Assembly (NCBI RefSeq): GCF_014596445.1
Contig: NZ_MECL01000035.1
Coordinates: forward strand, 62,001-126,000
DNA length: 64,000 bases
Source of the DNA: Streptomyces sp. CBMA29
GTDB taxonomy: Bacteria > Actinomycetota > Actinomycetes > Streptomycetales > Streptomycetaceae
Reading direction: 5' to 3'
In this document: one piece after another, positions 53,474 to 61,627 of the stretch
Position numbering within the stretch: position 1 is the stretch's first letter
Layout of the letters: each line of letters starts with the position of its first letter
Translations under genes and position numbers: made by a program
Notes under the pieces: model-generated
What the model was told of the DNA's origin: nothing
Databases searched by the model: none
What the model saw: the letters and a program-made list of their open reading frames with translations, nothing else

Positions 53474-54415
53474 TCAGGCCAGGACGACGGAACGCGTCAG
53501 ATTCCGCGGCCGGTCCGGGTCGTACCCCTTGTTCTCCGCGATGGCCACCGCGAGCCGCTGGACCCGCACCAGGTCGGCCAGCGGGTCGAGTACGGCCGCG
53601 CCCGTACCGCCGACCGCGCTCGTACCGCCGTCGCCGGCGGCGGCGGAACCGGCCTCAAGAAGGCCGCCGACGCCCGCGACGTTGTCGGCCAGGCCCTCGG
53701 GCAGGGCGCCGAAGGCCCACACCACACGGCCGGGGCCGGTGATGCTGATCGGGCCGTGCCGGTACTCCATCGCCGGGTAGCTCTCGGTCCAGGCGCCCGC
53801 GGCCTCGCGCATCTTCAGCGCGGCCTCCTGCGCCAGGCCGTAGGTCCAGCCGGTGCCGAGGAAGGTGAACTGCTCGGCGGCCGTGACGGTGGTGGGCAGT
53901 TCCTGGGCGAGCGCCAGCCGCGCGTCGGCGACTGCCGCGGTCAGGTCGTGGCCGAGGTGGGCGCGCAGCAGCGCGAGCGCGGTGGTGGCGAACCGGGTCT
54001 GCACCACCGACTGTTCGTCGGCGAAGTCCAGCACCACGACCTCGTCGGCGGCCTCCATCACCGGGGTGTGCGGGTCGGCGGTGATCGCCGTGACCGCGAC
54101 GCCCGCCGTACGCAGGCGCTCGCTCGCCCGCAGCACCTCGGTGGTGGTGCCGGAGCGGGTGATCGTCAGCACGCGGTCGTAACCGCGGCCGAACGGGAAC
54201 TCCGAGGCCGCGAAGGCGTCGGTCTCGCCGTGGCCGCCCTGTTCGCGCAGCGCCGCGTAGGACTGGGCCATGAACCAGGAGGTGCCGCAGCCGATCACCG
54301 CCACCCGCTCACCGTCGCGCGGCAGCTTTCCGGCCTCGGCGGGAGCGAGATCGGCCGCCCGCTGCCAGCACTCGGGCTGGGAGGCGGTCTCGGTGGTGGT
54401 GAGGGACGCGGACAT
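53474..54415 (-). CDS. SIS-domain sugar isomerase (AgaS/GlmS-like)
   Basis: Protein of 313 aa with two SIS domains: VAVIGCGTSWFMAQSYAALREQG and LTITRSGTTTEVLRASERLR in the first, FTFLGTGWTYGLAQEAALKMREAAG and TESYPAMEYRHGPISITG in the second. The family isomerises or deaminates phosphorylated (amino)sugars. A Gly/Ala/Thr-rich stretch near 255-275 looks like an extra loop. It is the first gene of a probable two-gene operon with the aldolase (100-base gap). Repeated TGCTCG elements upstream suggest a DeoR-type regulator encoded elsewhere. Confidence 0.9.
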   Translation of the reverse strand: MSASLTTTETASQPECWQRAADLAPAEAGKLPRDGERVAVIGCGTSWFMAQSYAALREQGGHGETDAFAASEFPFGRGYDRVLTITRSGTTTEVLRASERLRTAGVAVTAITADPHTPVMEAADEVVVLDFADEQSVVQTRFATTALALLRAHLGHDLTAAVADARLALAQELPTTVTAAEQFTFLGTGWTYGLAQEAALKMREAAGAWTESYPAMEYRHGPISITGPGRVVWAFGALPEGLADNVAGVGGLLEAGSAAAGDGGTSAVGGTGAAVLDPLADLVRVQRLAVAIAENKGYDPDRPRNLTRSVVLA

Positions 54416-54482
54416 CGGGGCTCCTCGTGCGGTGTGCGAGATACGGCGTGCGAGATGCGACGCGCGGTGCGGATGCGCGATC

Positions 54483-54510
54483 CTGCTCGAAACGAGCAGC
54501 TATCGAGCAC
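54483..54510. promoter_or_regulatory. operator-like TGCTCG repeats before the SIS/aldolase operon
   Basis: CTGCTCG-AAA-CGAGCAG (54483-54499) is a perfect inverted repeat, followed by a third half-site TCGAGCA (54503-54509). Inverted plus direct half-sites of this kind fit DeoR-family operators. It lies about 70 bases before the SIS start. Confidence 0.6.
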
Positions 54511-54826
54511 AAATGTACACAGGGGAGAGGGCTGGCGGAAGGTCCCCGACTGCGCTAAAGGCGCACGCGGGCAGCGCGACCGCCGCCGCCGGCCGAATGA
54601 GGCGCGCGTCACACTTCCCGCACCGGATGTCACATCGCGTCGCGCGGCCCGACTCTCTGGTAAGAGGGCGCGAGCGGCGGCCGGACCGATGAGGGCCGAA
54701 CGGTAAGAACGAGAAGAACGAGGAGAACAAGGAGAACGAGGAGGAAACCCTGCCCGAGAGAAAGCTCCGCACGACAGGCAGGGCTCTTCGTCCTCTGTCA
54801 ATTCCTTTACGTGAGGCCCGAAGCGC
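54511..54826. other. intergenic region with polypurine repeat and two hairpins
   Basis: No supported gene. It holds a 9-bp tandem repeat, four copies of AGAACGAGG-type units at 54706-54741; an inverted repeat CCCTGCC (54748-54754) / GGCAGGG (54777-54783) that on the minus strand is followed by TTTCC; and ACGTGAG (54809-54815) / CTCACGT (54826-54832), which overlaps the end of the next gene. The hairpins probably terminate the split regulator operon. Confidence 0.6.
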
Positions 54827-55039
54827 TCACGTGGATTCTTTCAGAGCCGCCGCTTCGGTTTTCGCGGCCACACGTTCCAGCAGCTCGTCCAGATCGTATT
54901 GCGCGCGTCCGGGACTGCCGTAGCGGGTGATCTTGCCGCGGCTGGCCCATTTCCTGATCGTCGCTTCGGAGACTCCGGCGGCGAGTGCGGCGAGTTGGGT
55001 CGGAACAAGCCGACTTCTATTGCGCGGTGGCGGATTCAT
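54827..55039 (-). CDS. small HTH protein, second half of a split regulator
   Basis: Protein of 70 aa with one AlpA/MerR-type helix-turn-helix: LVPTQLAALAAGVSEATIRKWASRGKITRYGSPGRAQYDLDELLERVAAKT. The ATG overlaps the stop of the zinc-ribbon gene as ATGA, so the two products are made together. The same HTH type forms the C-terminus of the fused protein at 58908-59813 (WLTAADISRLWSTPVGTVYRLAS...), which supports a joint function of the split pair. It probably supplies DNA binding; the target may be the polyketide cluster beginning 1.3 kb away on the other strand. Confidence 0.85.
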   Translation of the reverse strand: MNPPPRNRSRLVPTQLAALAAGVSEATIRKWASRGKITRYGSPGRAQYDLDELLERVAAKTEAAALKEST

Positions 55040-55737
55040 GCGGCGTCCTCCGGGCGCTGGGATTGTGCTGCCGCTCCCGCAGTGCCGCGCGCGAACTGCC
55101 GCGTCTGCTGAATCTGCCGGGATAGCAGAAGCCATTGATGGGGCTGCCAACTGTGTCCTGCGGTGCAGCTCACTTCTCGGGTGCGCCGGCCGTCCGGAGA
55201 CGACGGCGCCGTGGTCATCGCCGCGCCGCAACCGGAATGGATGCACTGGCCGAGATCCATGCGCAACGCGGGCTGCGTGTAGGCGGACCGGCGCGCGCGG
55301 TGCGTGATCTCGGAGATCTCCTCAGCGAAGTCCGCGGCGGTCGGGTGCGCGAGCAGCCAGTTGAGGTGGACGACGAGGAAGTCGGCCATCTCCTCCGGCT
55401 GCCGGCGGACCGGCTTGCGGACCGCGCGCTCCTCGGCGACCATCGCCGCCCACGAGGCCAGGAACCCGACGATGCCGGACCGGGCGGTGATCGCCGCCTC
55501 GTCCAGCCGTATTCCGGTCGACTGCCTGCTGCCGCTGACCCGTTGCAGGGTCGGATTGCGGCGCGGATGGAGCACCGACTCGCAGTCGTCGTAGATCTCC
55601 GGCAGCTCCATCAGATTCGCCTTGAGATCGTGGTAGCACGAGGTGCACAGACGCAGTCCCGGGGCCGCTGTGCGACGAGGTCGCGACCCGTGCGGCACGG
55701 TGCCGCATTTTTGGCCCACACAGAGAGATGAATTCAT
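55036..55737 (-). CDS. zinc-ribbon regulatory protein, first half of a split regulator
   Basis: Protein of 233 aa with two cysteine clusters likely to bind metal: LCVGQKC (C-x4-C) with LCTSCYHDL near the N-terminus, and QCIHSGC with SCTAGHSW near residue 170-195. Between them is a helical part (FLVVHLNWLLAHPTAADFAEEISEITHRARR). It aligns by eye along most of its length with residues 1-215 of the protein at 58908-59813 (LCAACHRRL, FLLRHADWLAGHP, DCVEPGCEG, QCDAQPRHTW). The C-terminus is Gln/Ala-rich. Known function: none that I can name with certainty; paired regulators of this size exist in some angucycline clusters. Start ATG 55735-55737. Confidence 0.82.
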   Translation of the reverse strand: MNSSLCVGQKCGTVPHGSRPRRTAAPGLRLCTSCYHDLKANLMELPEIYDDCESVLHPRRNPTLQRVSGSRQSTGIRLDEAAITARSGIVGFLASWAAMVAEERAVRKPVRRQPEEMADFLVVHLNWLLAHPTAADFAEEISEITHRARRSAYTQPALRMDLGQCIHSGCGAAMTTAPSSPDGRRTREVSCTAGHSWQPHQWLLLSRQIQQTRQFARGTAGAAAQSQRPEDAA

Positions 55738-57078
55738 TTGGTCACCCGTTGGTCATGATGTCGGAAGGTGGCTGTCGCAGTGCGAACTCGTCGATCGACT
55801 CGATGACCGAGGGGAGTGCGCCCTGTTCAGGACATGCCGAAAGTCGTCGTCGGTGCAGGTGAGCGACGTCCCGTCGGAACATGGCCGTGCATCGGCTGCC
55901 GGCGACGGAATGGCGCACCCGTCAGCGGCGACCGCTGGATCCGGAACCTGTCGACGTACTCCAGGCGCAAGGGAATTGCTCAGTGGAACGCCTGGACCAT
56001 CTCAACGCAGTGCTGAACGCAGTGCAGAACGGTCGGCGAGGGCCGGGCCGACCGGATATACCGCGAGCAGCGGTGCTCGCGGGCTCCACGGGCCAGTGGG
56101 GCCCATGGGGCACGCCGGATCATGGAGGCGTGCGTCGTGAGCGGATCGCACCTGTGCGGGATGTTTTGGGGCGCGCGTGTGCCGTGGTGTCGCCGGAGCG
56201 GGACGTCGTCGTCCGTGCCACGCGTGACGGGGCCTGCCGCGCCGTGCCCGGGACCGTTCGAAGAGCTGGATCCCCGCCGGTCGCCCGAGGGTGACCTGGA
56301 GAAACGCTCTCGCAGCGCCATGAGGTGAACGGCTCATCCACCGTGCCTGAAGCACCCCGGCACGAGACCGAGGTTACCGGCGATCGGAAACGCCGTGGTG
56401 GCCGTGATGAGTCCAGTTGGGCCTGTCGCGTTAAATCCGTGTTCATAACGATCCGGAACCCCCGCTCCCGAGTCATGTACGGCTTACAGCATACGGATGT
56501 TCGCGTTTGGCAGGCGACGATACAGGCAAACGAAGGAGCCGTCCACACCTGATCTACCTGCGACGATCACGCTCCACGCGGCTCTGACCGGCGGCTCATT
56601 GACGAGAATGTCGCCGCGTAAAATGTGACTACACGCTAGCGTGACGCCGTCGTGAACCCGCGAACAATCACCATCTGACAGAGCGTCAGGCGAGATGGTC
56701 ATTCGGGTCCGGAGTGTTCCGAAATGCTCGATGTTGAGGCGATGCTATGAGGATCATCGGACTTCATCGGTGTCACGCAAATTCGAGGGGTACTGCAACC
56801 ATTTTTCGCGACCGGATACTCCCGACCCGTCGATGAACTGCGCAAACAGCGCGCTGGCCAAGTGAAGTTGACATCGACAGCCAGAGACTGTCACGATACT
56901 TCCGGCGGCCGAGGTATGCCCGGATCCAGGCAGCAGTGAGACCCCGGACGCCACCCTCACACTCAGATCACCGAGCCCCGCGTGCGCTGTGCCGCCGCGG
57001 GGCTTCGTCATGGGCGGCCACGCCGTCTCCGACCGCCCGCCACCGGCACCGCGAAAGGCCGAAAGGAGCCTGCGGCGC
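55738..57078. other. long divergent gap before the polyketide genes
   Basis: About 1.3 kb with several open frames but none with a recognisable family, a good ribosome site and normal codon bias together. The stretch from about 56320 to 56930 is visibly less GC-rich than the surroundings. TTGGTCA occurs as a direct repeat with 11-bp period at 55738-55755, at the start of the zinc-ribbon gene. It probably holds divergent promoters and regulator sites for the polyketide cluster, or relics of a decayed gene. Confidence 0.5.
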
Positions 57079-58035
57079 ATGGACAGGATCGGTTTTGTCT
57101 TCCCCGGCCAGGGTTCGCAGAAGGTGGGAATGGGTCTCGACCTCGCCGGAGAGCATCCGGATCTGGTCGGCCCCTACTACCGCACCGCGGACGAGATCCT
57201 CGGCCTTCCACTGTCCCGGCTGTGCTGGGAGGGACCCGCCGAGGTCCTCCGGGACACCTCGATCACCCAGCCCGCGATCTTCCTGACCAGCCTGTGCACC
57301 TGGCAGAGCCTGCGTCCGCGCGGTCTCGTCCCCGACATCGTCGCGGGCCACAGCCTCGGCGAATACACCGCGCTGGTCGCCGCGGGCGTCCTCGATTGGA
57401 CCGACGCGCTCCGACTCGTACGGCTGCGCGGCCAGTTGATGGCCGCGGTCAACGCACGCGTGCCCGGCGCCATGGCGGCCGTACTCGGCCTGCCACTCGG
57501 GGACGTCGAGGCCCTCTGCGCGCAGGCCGCCACCGGCACCGGCCAGATCGTCGAGATCGCCAACGACAACGAACCGGCCCAGGCGGTCGTCTCGGGCCAG
57601 GCCGAAGCCGTCCAGTGGGTGATGGCCGCGGCCAAGGACGCCGGCGCGCGCCGGGCGGTCCCCCTCGAAGTCGGCGCGCCTTTCCATTGCAGTCTCATGA
57701 GCGAGATCGAGGACGAATTCGCGGCGGCCCTGGACGCGGTGGAATTCCGAGATCCGGTGGTCGAGACGCTCTCGTCCGTCACCGCGGCGCCGGTCACCAC
57801 CGCCGCCGAGGCGCGTACCGCGCTCAAACGCCAGCTCACCGGCCGGGTCCGCTGGACCGAGACCGTGGCCGGAATGTCGGACGCGGGCGTGAGCCGCTTC
57901 ATCGAGATCGGCCCCGGAAAGGTACTCGGCGGCCTGTGCCGCCGGATCGCCCCGACATCACGGGTGTTCGCGACATTCGATTCACGGCAGTGTGCCTCGA
58001 CTCTCGATGCGCTCGCATTCGCGGCCGGAGGTTGA
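57079..58035 (+). CDS. malonyl-CoA:ACP transacylase of the polyketide cluster
   Basis: FabD-type acyltransferase of 318 aa. FVFPGQGSQKVGMG lies near residue 5, the catalytic serine in IVAGHSLGEYTALVAAG near 95, and GAPFHCSLM with the catalytic His near 200. It loads malonyl units onto the ACP. Primary-metabolism FabD normally sits in the fab operon, so this extra copy in front of PKS genes is likely dedicated to the cluster. Start ATG 57079 with AAGGAG ten bases before; the longer open frame upstream lacks family sequence. A 78-base gap separates it from the regulator. Confidence 0.92.
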   Translation: MDRIGFVFPGQGSQKVGMGLDLAGEHPDLVGPYYRTADEILGLPLSRLCWEGPAEVLRDTSITQPAIFLTSLCTWQSLRPRGLVPDIVAGHSLGEYTALVAAGVLDWTDALRLVRLRGQLMAAVNARVPGAMAAVLGLPLGDVEALCAQAATGTGQIVEIANDNEPAQAVVSGQAEAVQWVMAAAKDAGARRAVPLEVGAPFHCSLMSEIEDEFAAALDAVEFRDPVVETLSSVTAAPVTTAAEARTALKRQLTGRVRWTETVAGMSDAGVSRFIEIGPGKVLGGLCRRIAPTSRVFATFDSRQCASTLDALAFAAGG

Positions 58036-58113
58036 CCGGAGGCTCGCAAACAGTCCAAGGAACCGATCAGACCCAGGTCGCAGTCGGACCTGAGCGTCAC
58101 AAAGGGCGGACCC

Positions 58114-58911
58114 ATGAGCCGGATAGACCTTCTGAAGCCTCATATACCAGCCCCACGTGCGTCCGCAAACGTCAATCGCACCGAGATACGTACCGCATCG
58201 CCGGTACGGGGAGTGCCGGGGCCGTCCGTGAGCTGGCGGGTACTTGTGGTGGAACCTCATGCAGACGACGCCGAATCCCTGGTCAGGGGGTTGCGGCGGC
58301 ACGGACACGAGGTCGCGTCGGTCGGCACGGGCGGCGCGGCACTCCAGACGTACGAGGACGCGGACCTGGTCCTGCTCGACCTCGACCTGCCCGACCTGGA
58401 CGGACTCGAGGTCTGCCGGAGCATCCGGTCGGTCTGCGACGTGGCGGTCATCGCCGTCACCGCGCGCGGCACCGAACTCGACCGGGTGCTCGGCCTCCAG
58501 GCCGGCGCCGACGACTACCTCGTCAAGCCGTACGGCTTCCGCGAGTTGATGGCCCGGATGGACGCGGTCATGCGCCGCGCCCGCCCGGAACCCGCCTCCG
58601 CGCGGGTCATTTCCTGCGGACCGCTGCGGATCGACGCCGGATCGCGCGAAGTGCGGCTCGGCGGACGGCATATAGAGGTGACCCGTAAGGAATTCGACGT
58701 GCTCTACCTGCTGGCATCGCACCCGGACATCGTCATCACCCGGAAGCGGCTCATGCAGCAGGTGTGGGGTGACTCGTGGTCCCGGCGGACCGTCGACACC
58801 CATGTCAGCAGCCTCCGCACGAAGCTGGGCGCCAAGGAGTGGATCGTCACCGTCCGCGGTGTCGGATTCCGGCTCGGTCTGGGGCTCGAACGGTCCGGGT
58901 CCTCCGCATGA
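58114..58911 (+). CDS. atypical OmpR-type response regulator (JadR1-like)
   Basis: Orphan regulator of 265 aa. A 40-residue leader precedes the receiver (WRVLVVEPHADDAESLVRGL); the usual acidic pair is changed to Glu47-Pro48, while the acceptor-like Asp89 (LLDLDLPDLDG) and the Lys in DDYLVKPYGFRELM remain. The C-terminal winged helix (IEVTRKEFDVLYLLASHPDIVITRKRLMQQVWGDSWSRRTVDTHVSSLRTKLG) is intact. No kinase gene accompanies it. Such regulators with a damaged phosphate pocket, for example JadR1, activate angucycline clusters and bind end products instead of being phosphorylated. Its stop overlaps the next start (ATGA). The true start could be the GTG at 58228. Confidence 0.9.
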   Translation: MSRIDLLKPHIPAPRASANVNRTEIRTASPVRGVPGPSVSWRVLVVEPHADDAESLVRGLRRHGHEVASVGTGGAALQTYEDADLVLLDLDLPDLDGLEVCRSIRSVCDVAVIAVTARGTELDRVLGLQAGADDYLVKPYGFRELMARMDAVMRRARPEPASARVISCGPLRIDAGSREVRLGGRHIEVTRKEFDVLYLLASHPDIVITRKRLMQQVWGDSWSRRTVDTHVSSLRTKLGAKEWIVTVRGVGFRLGLGLERSGSSA

Positions 58912-59813
58912 GCCGCGTGGCCGTGCGGTGCGAAGGACACGAATGCGGTACGCGGCAGGCCGAGCCCCACGACGGGGGCCGGCGCCCCGGCCGTCCGGTC
59001 GGCGGGAACCGGCTGTGCGCCGCCTGCCACCGTCGGCTGACCACCGGCATCGGCATGCTCCCCGAGCTGTACCGGGACTGCGAGCGGGTGCTGGGCGGCG
59101 CCGCGGCCAAGGGGCTGCGCGAACGCACCAGCGGCGGACCGCTGCCCGGCATGCCGTTCAACCCGGCGGCGGCCGAGACGCGCGCCGCGATCCTCGGGGT
59201 GCTCGGCTCCTGGAGCGGCCTGATCGCCCAGCAGCGCGGACTCGTACCGCCCGAGCGGTCCATCGGCACCCTGTCGGTGTTCCTGCTGCGGCACGCCGAC
59301 TGGCTGGCCGGACACCCGGCCGTCGCCGAGGCCACCCGCGAGGTGGCCCGGCTGGTCAGCAGGGCCCGCCGCGTCGCCCACCCCGAACAGGTCCGCCGGA
59401 TCGCGCTCGGCGACTGCGTCGAGCCCGGCTGCGAGGGGCGGCTGTCCGCCGTCGTACGCGTCGGGGCGACCGCCGCGCACCCGGCCGTGCAGTGCGACGC
59501 CCAGCCCCGGCACACCTGGGCCGGGCACCAACTCACCCGTCTGCGACGCCTGATGCCCGCCGAGGACACGGCCCTGGGCACAGGGGCCGCCGCCGCCGAC
59601 CCCGCCGCCGGCACCCCCGCCGTCGCCGAGCGCTGGCTCACCGCCGCCGACATCTCGCGGCTGTGGAGCACCCCGGTCGGCACCGTCTACCGGCTGGCCA
59701 GCGAGCAGAGCTGGCGCCGCAGGCACGGCTCGGGCCGCACCTACTACTCGGAGGCCGACGCACACGCGTGCTTCAGCCGCCGCGCCGAGCGATCTGCCGC
59801 ACGATCCCGCTAG
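58908..59813 (+). CDS. zinc-ribbon/HTH fusion regulator
   Basis: Protein of 301 aa. Cysteine clusters RCEGHEC and LCAACHRRL at the N-terminus and DCVEPGCEG with QCDAQPRHTW near 168-200 resemble paired zinc ribbons; the middle is helical (FLLRHADWLAGHPAVAEATREVARLVSRARRV). A Gly/Ala/Pro linker (about 218-240) leads to a C-terminal AlpA/MerR-type HTH (WLTAADISRLWSTPVGTVYRLASEQSWRRRHGSGRTYYSEADAHACF). The first 215 residues match the protein at 55036-55737 and the HTH matches 54827-55039 in type, so this is the fused form of that gene pair. It is translationally coupled to the atypical response regulator and probably acts with it. Confidence 0.85.
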   Translation: MSRVAVRCEGHECGTRQAEPHDGGRRPGRPVGGNRLCAACHRRLTTGIGMLPELYRDCERVLGGAAAKGLRERTSGGPLPGMPFNPAAAETRAAILGVLGSWSGLIAQQRGLVPPERSIGTLSVFLLRHADWLAGHPAVAEATREVARLVSRARRVAHPEQVRRIALGDCVEPGCEGRLSAVVRVGATAAHPAVQCDAQPRHTWAGHQLTRLRRLMPAEDTALGTGAAAADPAAGTPAVAERWLTAADISRLWSTPVGTVYRLASEQSWRRRHGSGRTYYSEADAHACFSRRAERSAARSR

Positions 59814-59821
59814 GACGGCCG

Positions 59822-59938
59822 GTTTCCGGGTCCGATTTCCGGGTCCGGTTTCGACGACGGGTTTCGACGACGGGCTTCGGCGGCCGGTTTCGACGGCCTG
59901 TTCCGGCGGCCTGTTCCGACGGCTTGTTCCGACGACCA
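59822..59938. repeat. 13-bp tandem array 1 (nine copies)
   Basis: Nine contiguous 13-bp units without a gap, consensus about GTTTCGACGGCCG; units three and four are identical (GTTTCGACGACGG). The array fills the gap between the zinc-ribbon/HTH gene and the cyclase gene. Because 13 is not a multiple of three, it is not a coding repeat. Confidence 0.9.
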
Positions 59939-59979
59939 GCGGACGACCCCTCCATCACTCCCATCACCAGGAGCGAACG

Positions 59980-60309
59980 ATGCACAGCACGTTGATAGTC
60001 GCGCGCATGCTGCCGCAGTCCGCGGAGGACGTGGCCCGGATCTTCGGGGAATTCGACCAGACCGGGATGCCCGATCTGATGGGCACCCGCCGACGGGAGC
60101 TCTTCTCCTACAACGGCCTCTATTTCCACCTCCAGGACTTCGACACCGAGGCCGGTAACACGACCATCGAACAGACCAAGGACCACCCGCTCTTTGTGCA
60201 GGTCAGCGCCGACCTGAAGCCGCACATCGAGGCCTACGACCCGGCGACCTGGCAGTCGCCGAAGGACGCGATGGCCACGCGTTTCTATCACTGGGCCAAG
60301 TCCGAGTGA
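59980..60309 (+). CDS. TcmI/JadI-family polyketide cyclase
   Basis: Small dimeric alpha+beta-barrel cyclase of 109 aa, the usual size. It shows the family features [55 protein letters not shown] and a C-terminal [10 protein letters not shown]. In aromatic type II pathways these enzymes close late rings of the poly-beta-ketone; members placed directly before KS-alpha are typical of angucycline clusters. A GGAG ribosome site lies just before ATG 59980. KS-alpha follows after 61 bases. Confidence 0.93.
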   Translation: MHSTLIVARMLPQSAEDVARIFGEFDQTGMPDLMGTRRRELFSYNGLYFHLQDFDTEAGNTTIEQTKDHPLFVQVSADLKPHIEAYDPATWQSPKDAMATRFYHWAKSE

Positions 60310-60370
60310 CGGACCTGATCTCGAGCCTGTCCTCAAGAATTCACGAAATTCCGAAGGGAGCGGCGTCCAC

Positions 60371-61627
60371 ATGGGACGGCGAGTGGTGATAACCGGCATT
60401 GGGGTCGTGGCGCCGGGGGGTGTCGGCGTGAAGGACTTCTGGAGTCTGCTGAGCGACGGCCGAACCGCGACCAGAGGCATCACGTTTTTTGATCCCGCCC
60501 CGTTCCGTTCCCGTGTCGCGGCCGAGGTCGATTTCGACCCGGAGGCACTGGGACTGAGCCCGCAGGAGATCCGCCGCATGGACCGCGCCGCGCAGTTCGC
60601 GGTGGTCACGGCCGCGGAGGCGCTCGCGGGCAGCGGACTGGAGATGTCCGACCTGGACCCGTACCGGACCGGGGTGACCGTCGGCAGCGCCGTCGGCGCG
60701 ACGATGGGCCTGGACCAGGAGTACCGCGTCACCAGTGACGGCGGGCGTCTCGACCTCAACGACCACCGGTACGCGGTACCGCATCTGTACGACTTCTTCG
60801 TGCCCAGCTCCTTCGCGAGCGAAGTGGCCTGGTCCACCGGGGCCGAGGGCCCGGCGACGGTGGTCTCCACCGGCTGCACCTCGGGTCTGGACTCGGTGGG
60901 CTACGCGACCGAGCTGATCCGCGAAGGCAGCGTCGACGTGATGATCGCGGGCGCCACCGACGCCCCGATCTCCCCGATCACCGTGGCCTGCTTCGACGCC
61001 ATCAAGGCCACCACCTCGCGCAACGACGACCCCGAGCACGCCTCGCGGCCGTTCGACAACTCCCGCAACGGCTTCGTCCTCGGCGAGGGTTCCGCGATGT
61101 TCGTGCTGGAGGAGTACGAGGCGGCCAAGGCGCGCGGCGCGCACATCTACTGCGAGATCGCCGGGTACGCCACCCGCTCCAACGCCTTCCACATGACGGG
61201 TCTGCGGCCCGAGGGCCTGGAGATGGCCGAGGCCATCAGGACGGCCCTGGACGAGGCGCGGATGAACCCCGACGAGATCGACTACGTCAACGCGCACGGC
61301 TCGGGCACCAAGCAGAACGACCGCCACGAGACCGCCGCCGTCAAGCGCACGCTGGGCGACCACGCCTACCGCACGCCGATGAGCTCCATCAAGTCGATGG
61401 TCGGGCACTCGCTCGGCGCGATCGGCTCGATCGAGATCGCCGCGTCCGCGCTGGCCATCGAGAACAATCTCGTCCCGCCGACGGCCAATCTGCACGAGCC
61501 GGACCCGCAGTGCGACCTGGACTACGTACCGCTGAAGGCCAGGGAGTGGACCACCGACGCCGTGCTCAGCGTCGGCAGCGGCTTCGGCGGCTTCCAGAGC
61601 GCGATGGTGCTGCGGAGGGCGGCATGA
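60371..61627 (+). CDS. type II PKS ketosynthase KS-alpha
   Basis: Beta-ketoacyl synthase alpha subunit of 418 aa. The active-site cysteine is Cys169 in [17 protein letters not shown]; the catalytic histidines lie in [16 protein letters not shown] near 312 and [22 protein letters not shown] near 350. It condenses malonyl-ACP units together with KS-beta in the cytoplasm. A start at ATG 60371 follows AAGGGAG. Its TGA overlaps the KS-beta ATG (ATGA), which ensures equal synthesis of the two subunits. Confidence 0.97.
   Translation: MGRRVVITGIGVVAPGGVGVKDFWSLLSDGRTATRGITFFDPAPFRSRVAAEVDFDPEALGLSPQEIRRMDRAAQFAVVTAAEALAGSGLEMSDLDPYRTGVTVGSAVGATMGLDQEYRVTSDGGRLDLNDHRYAVPHLYDFFVPSSFASEVAWSTGAEGPATVVSTGCTSGLDSVGYATELIREGSVDVMIAGATDAPISPITVACFDAIKATTSRNDDPEHASRPFDNSRNGFVLGEGSAMFVLEEYEAAKARGAHIYCEIAGYATRSNAFHMTGLRPEGLEMAEAIRTALDEARMNPDEIDYVNAHGSGTKQNDRHETAAVKRTLGDHAYRTPMSSIKSMVGHSLGAIGSIEIAASALAIENNLVPPTANLHEPDPQCDLDYVPLKAREWTTDAVLSVGSGFGGFQSAMVLRRAA

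Noticed and set aside
55691..55712. Hairpin TGCGGCAC-G-GTGCCGCA followed by five T as a plus-strand terminator
   Set aside because: It falls within the first codons of the minus-strand zinc-ribbon gene and no plus-strand transcription unit ends there; likely coincidence.
56478..56545. Gamma-butyrolactone-type (ARE) operator in the gap before the PKS genes
   Set aside because: CATACGGATG...CGTTTGG and GGCAAACG recall ARE half-sites, but the symmetry is poor and no receptor gene is in the window.
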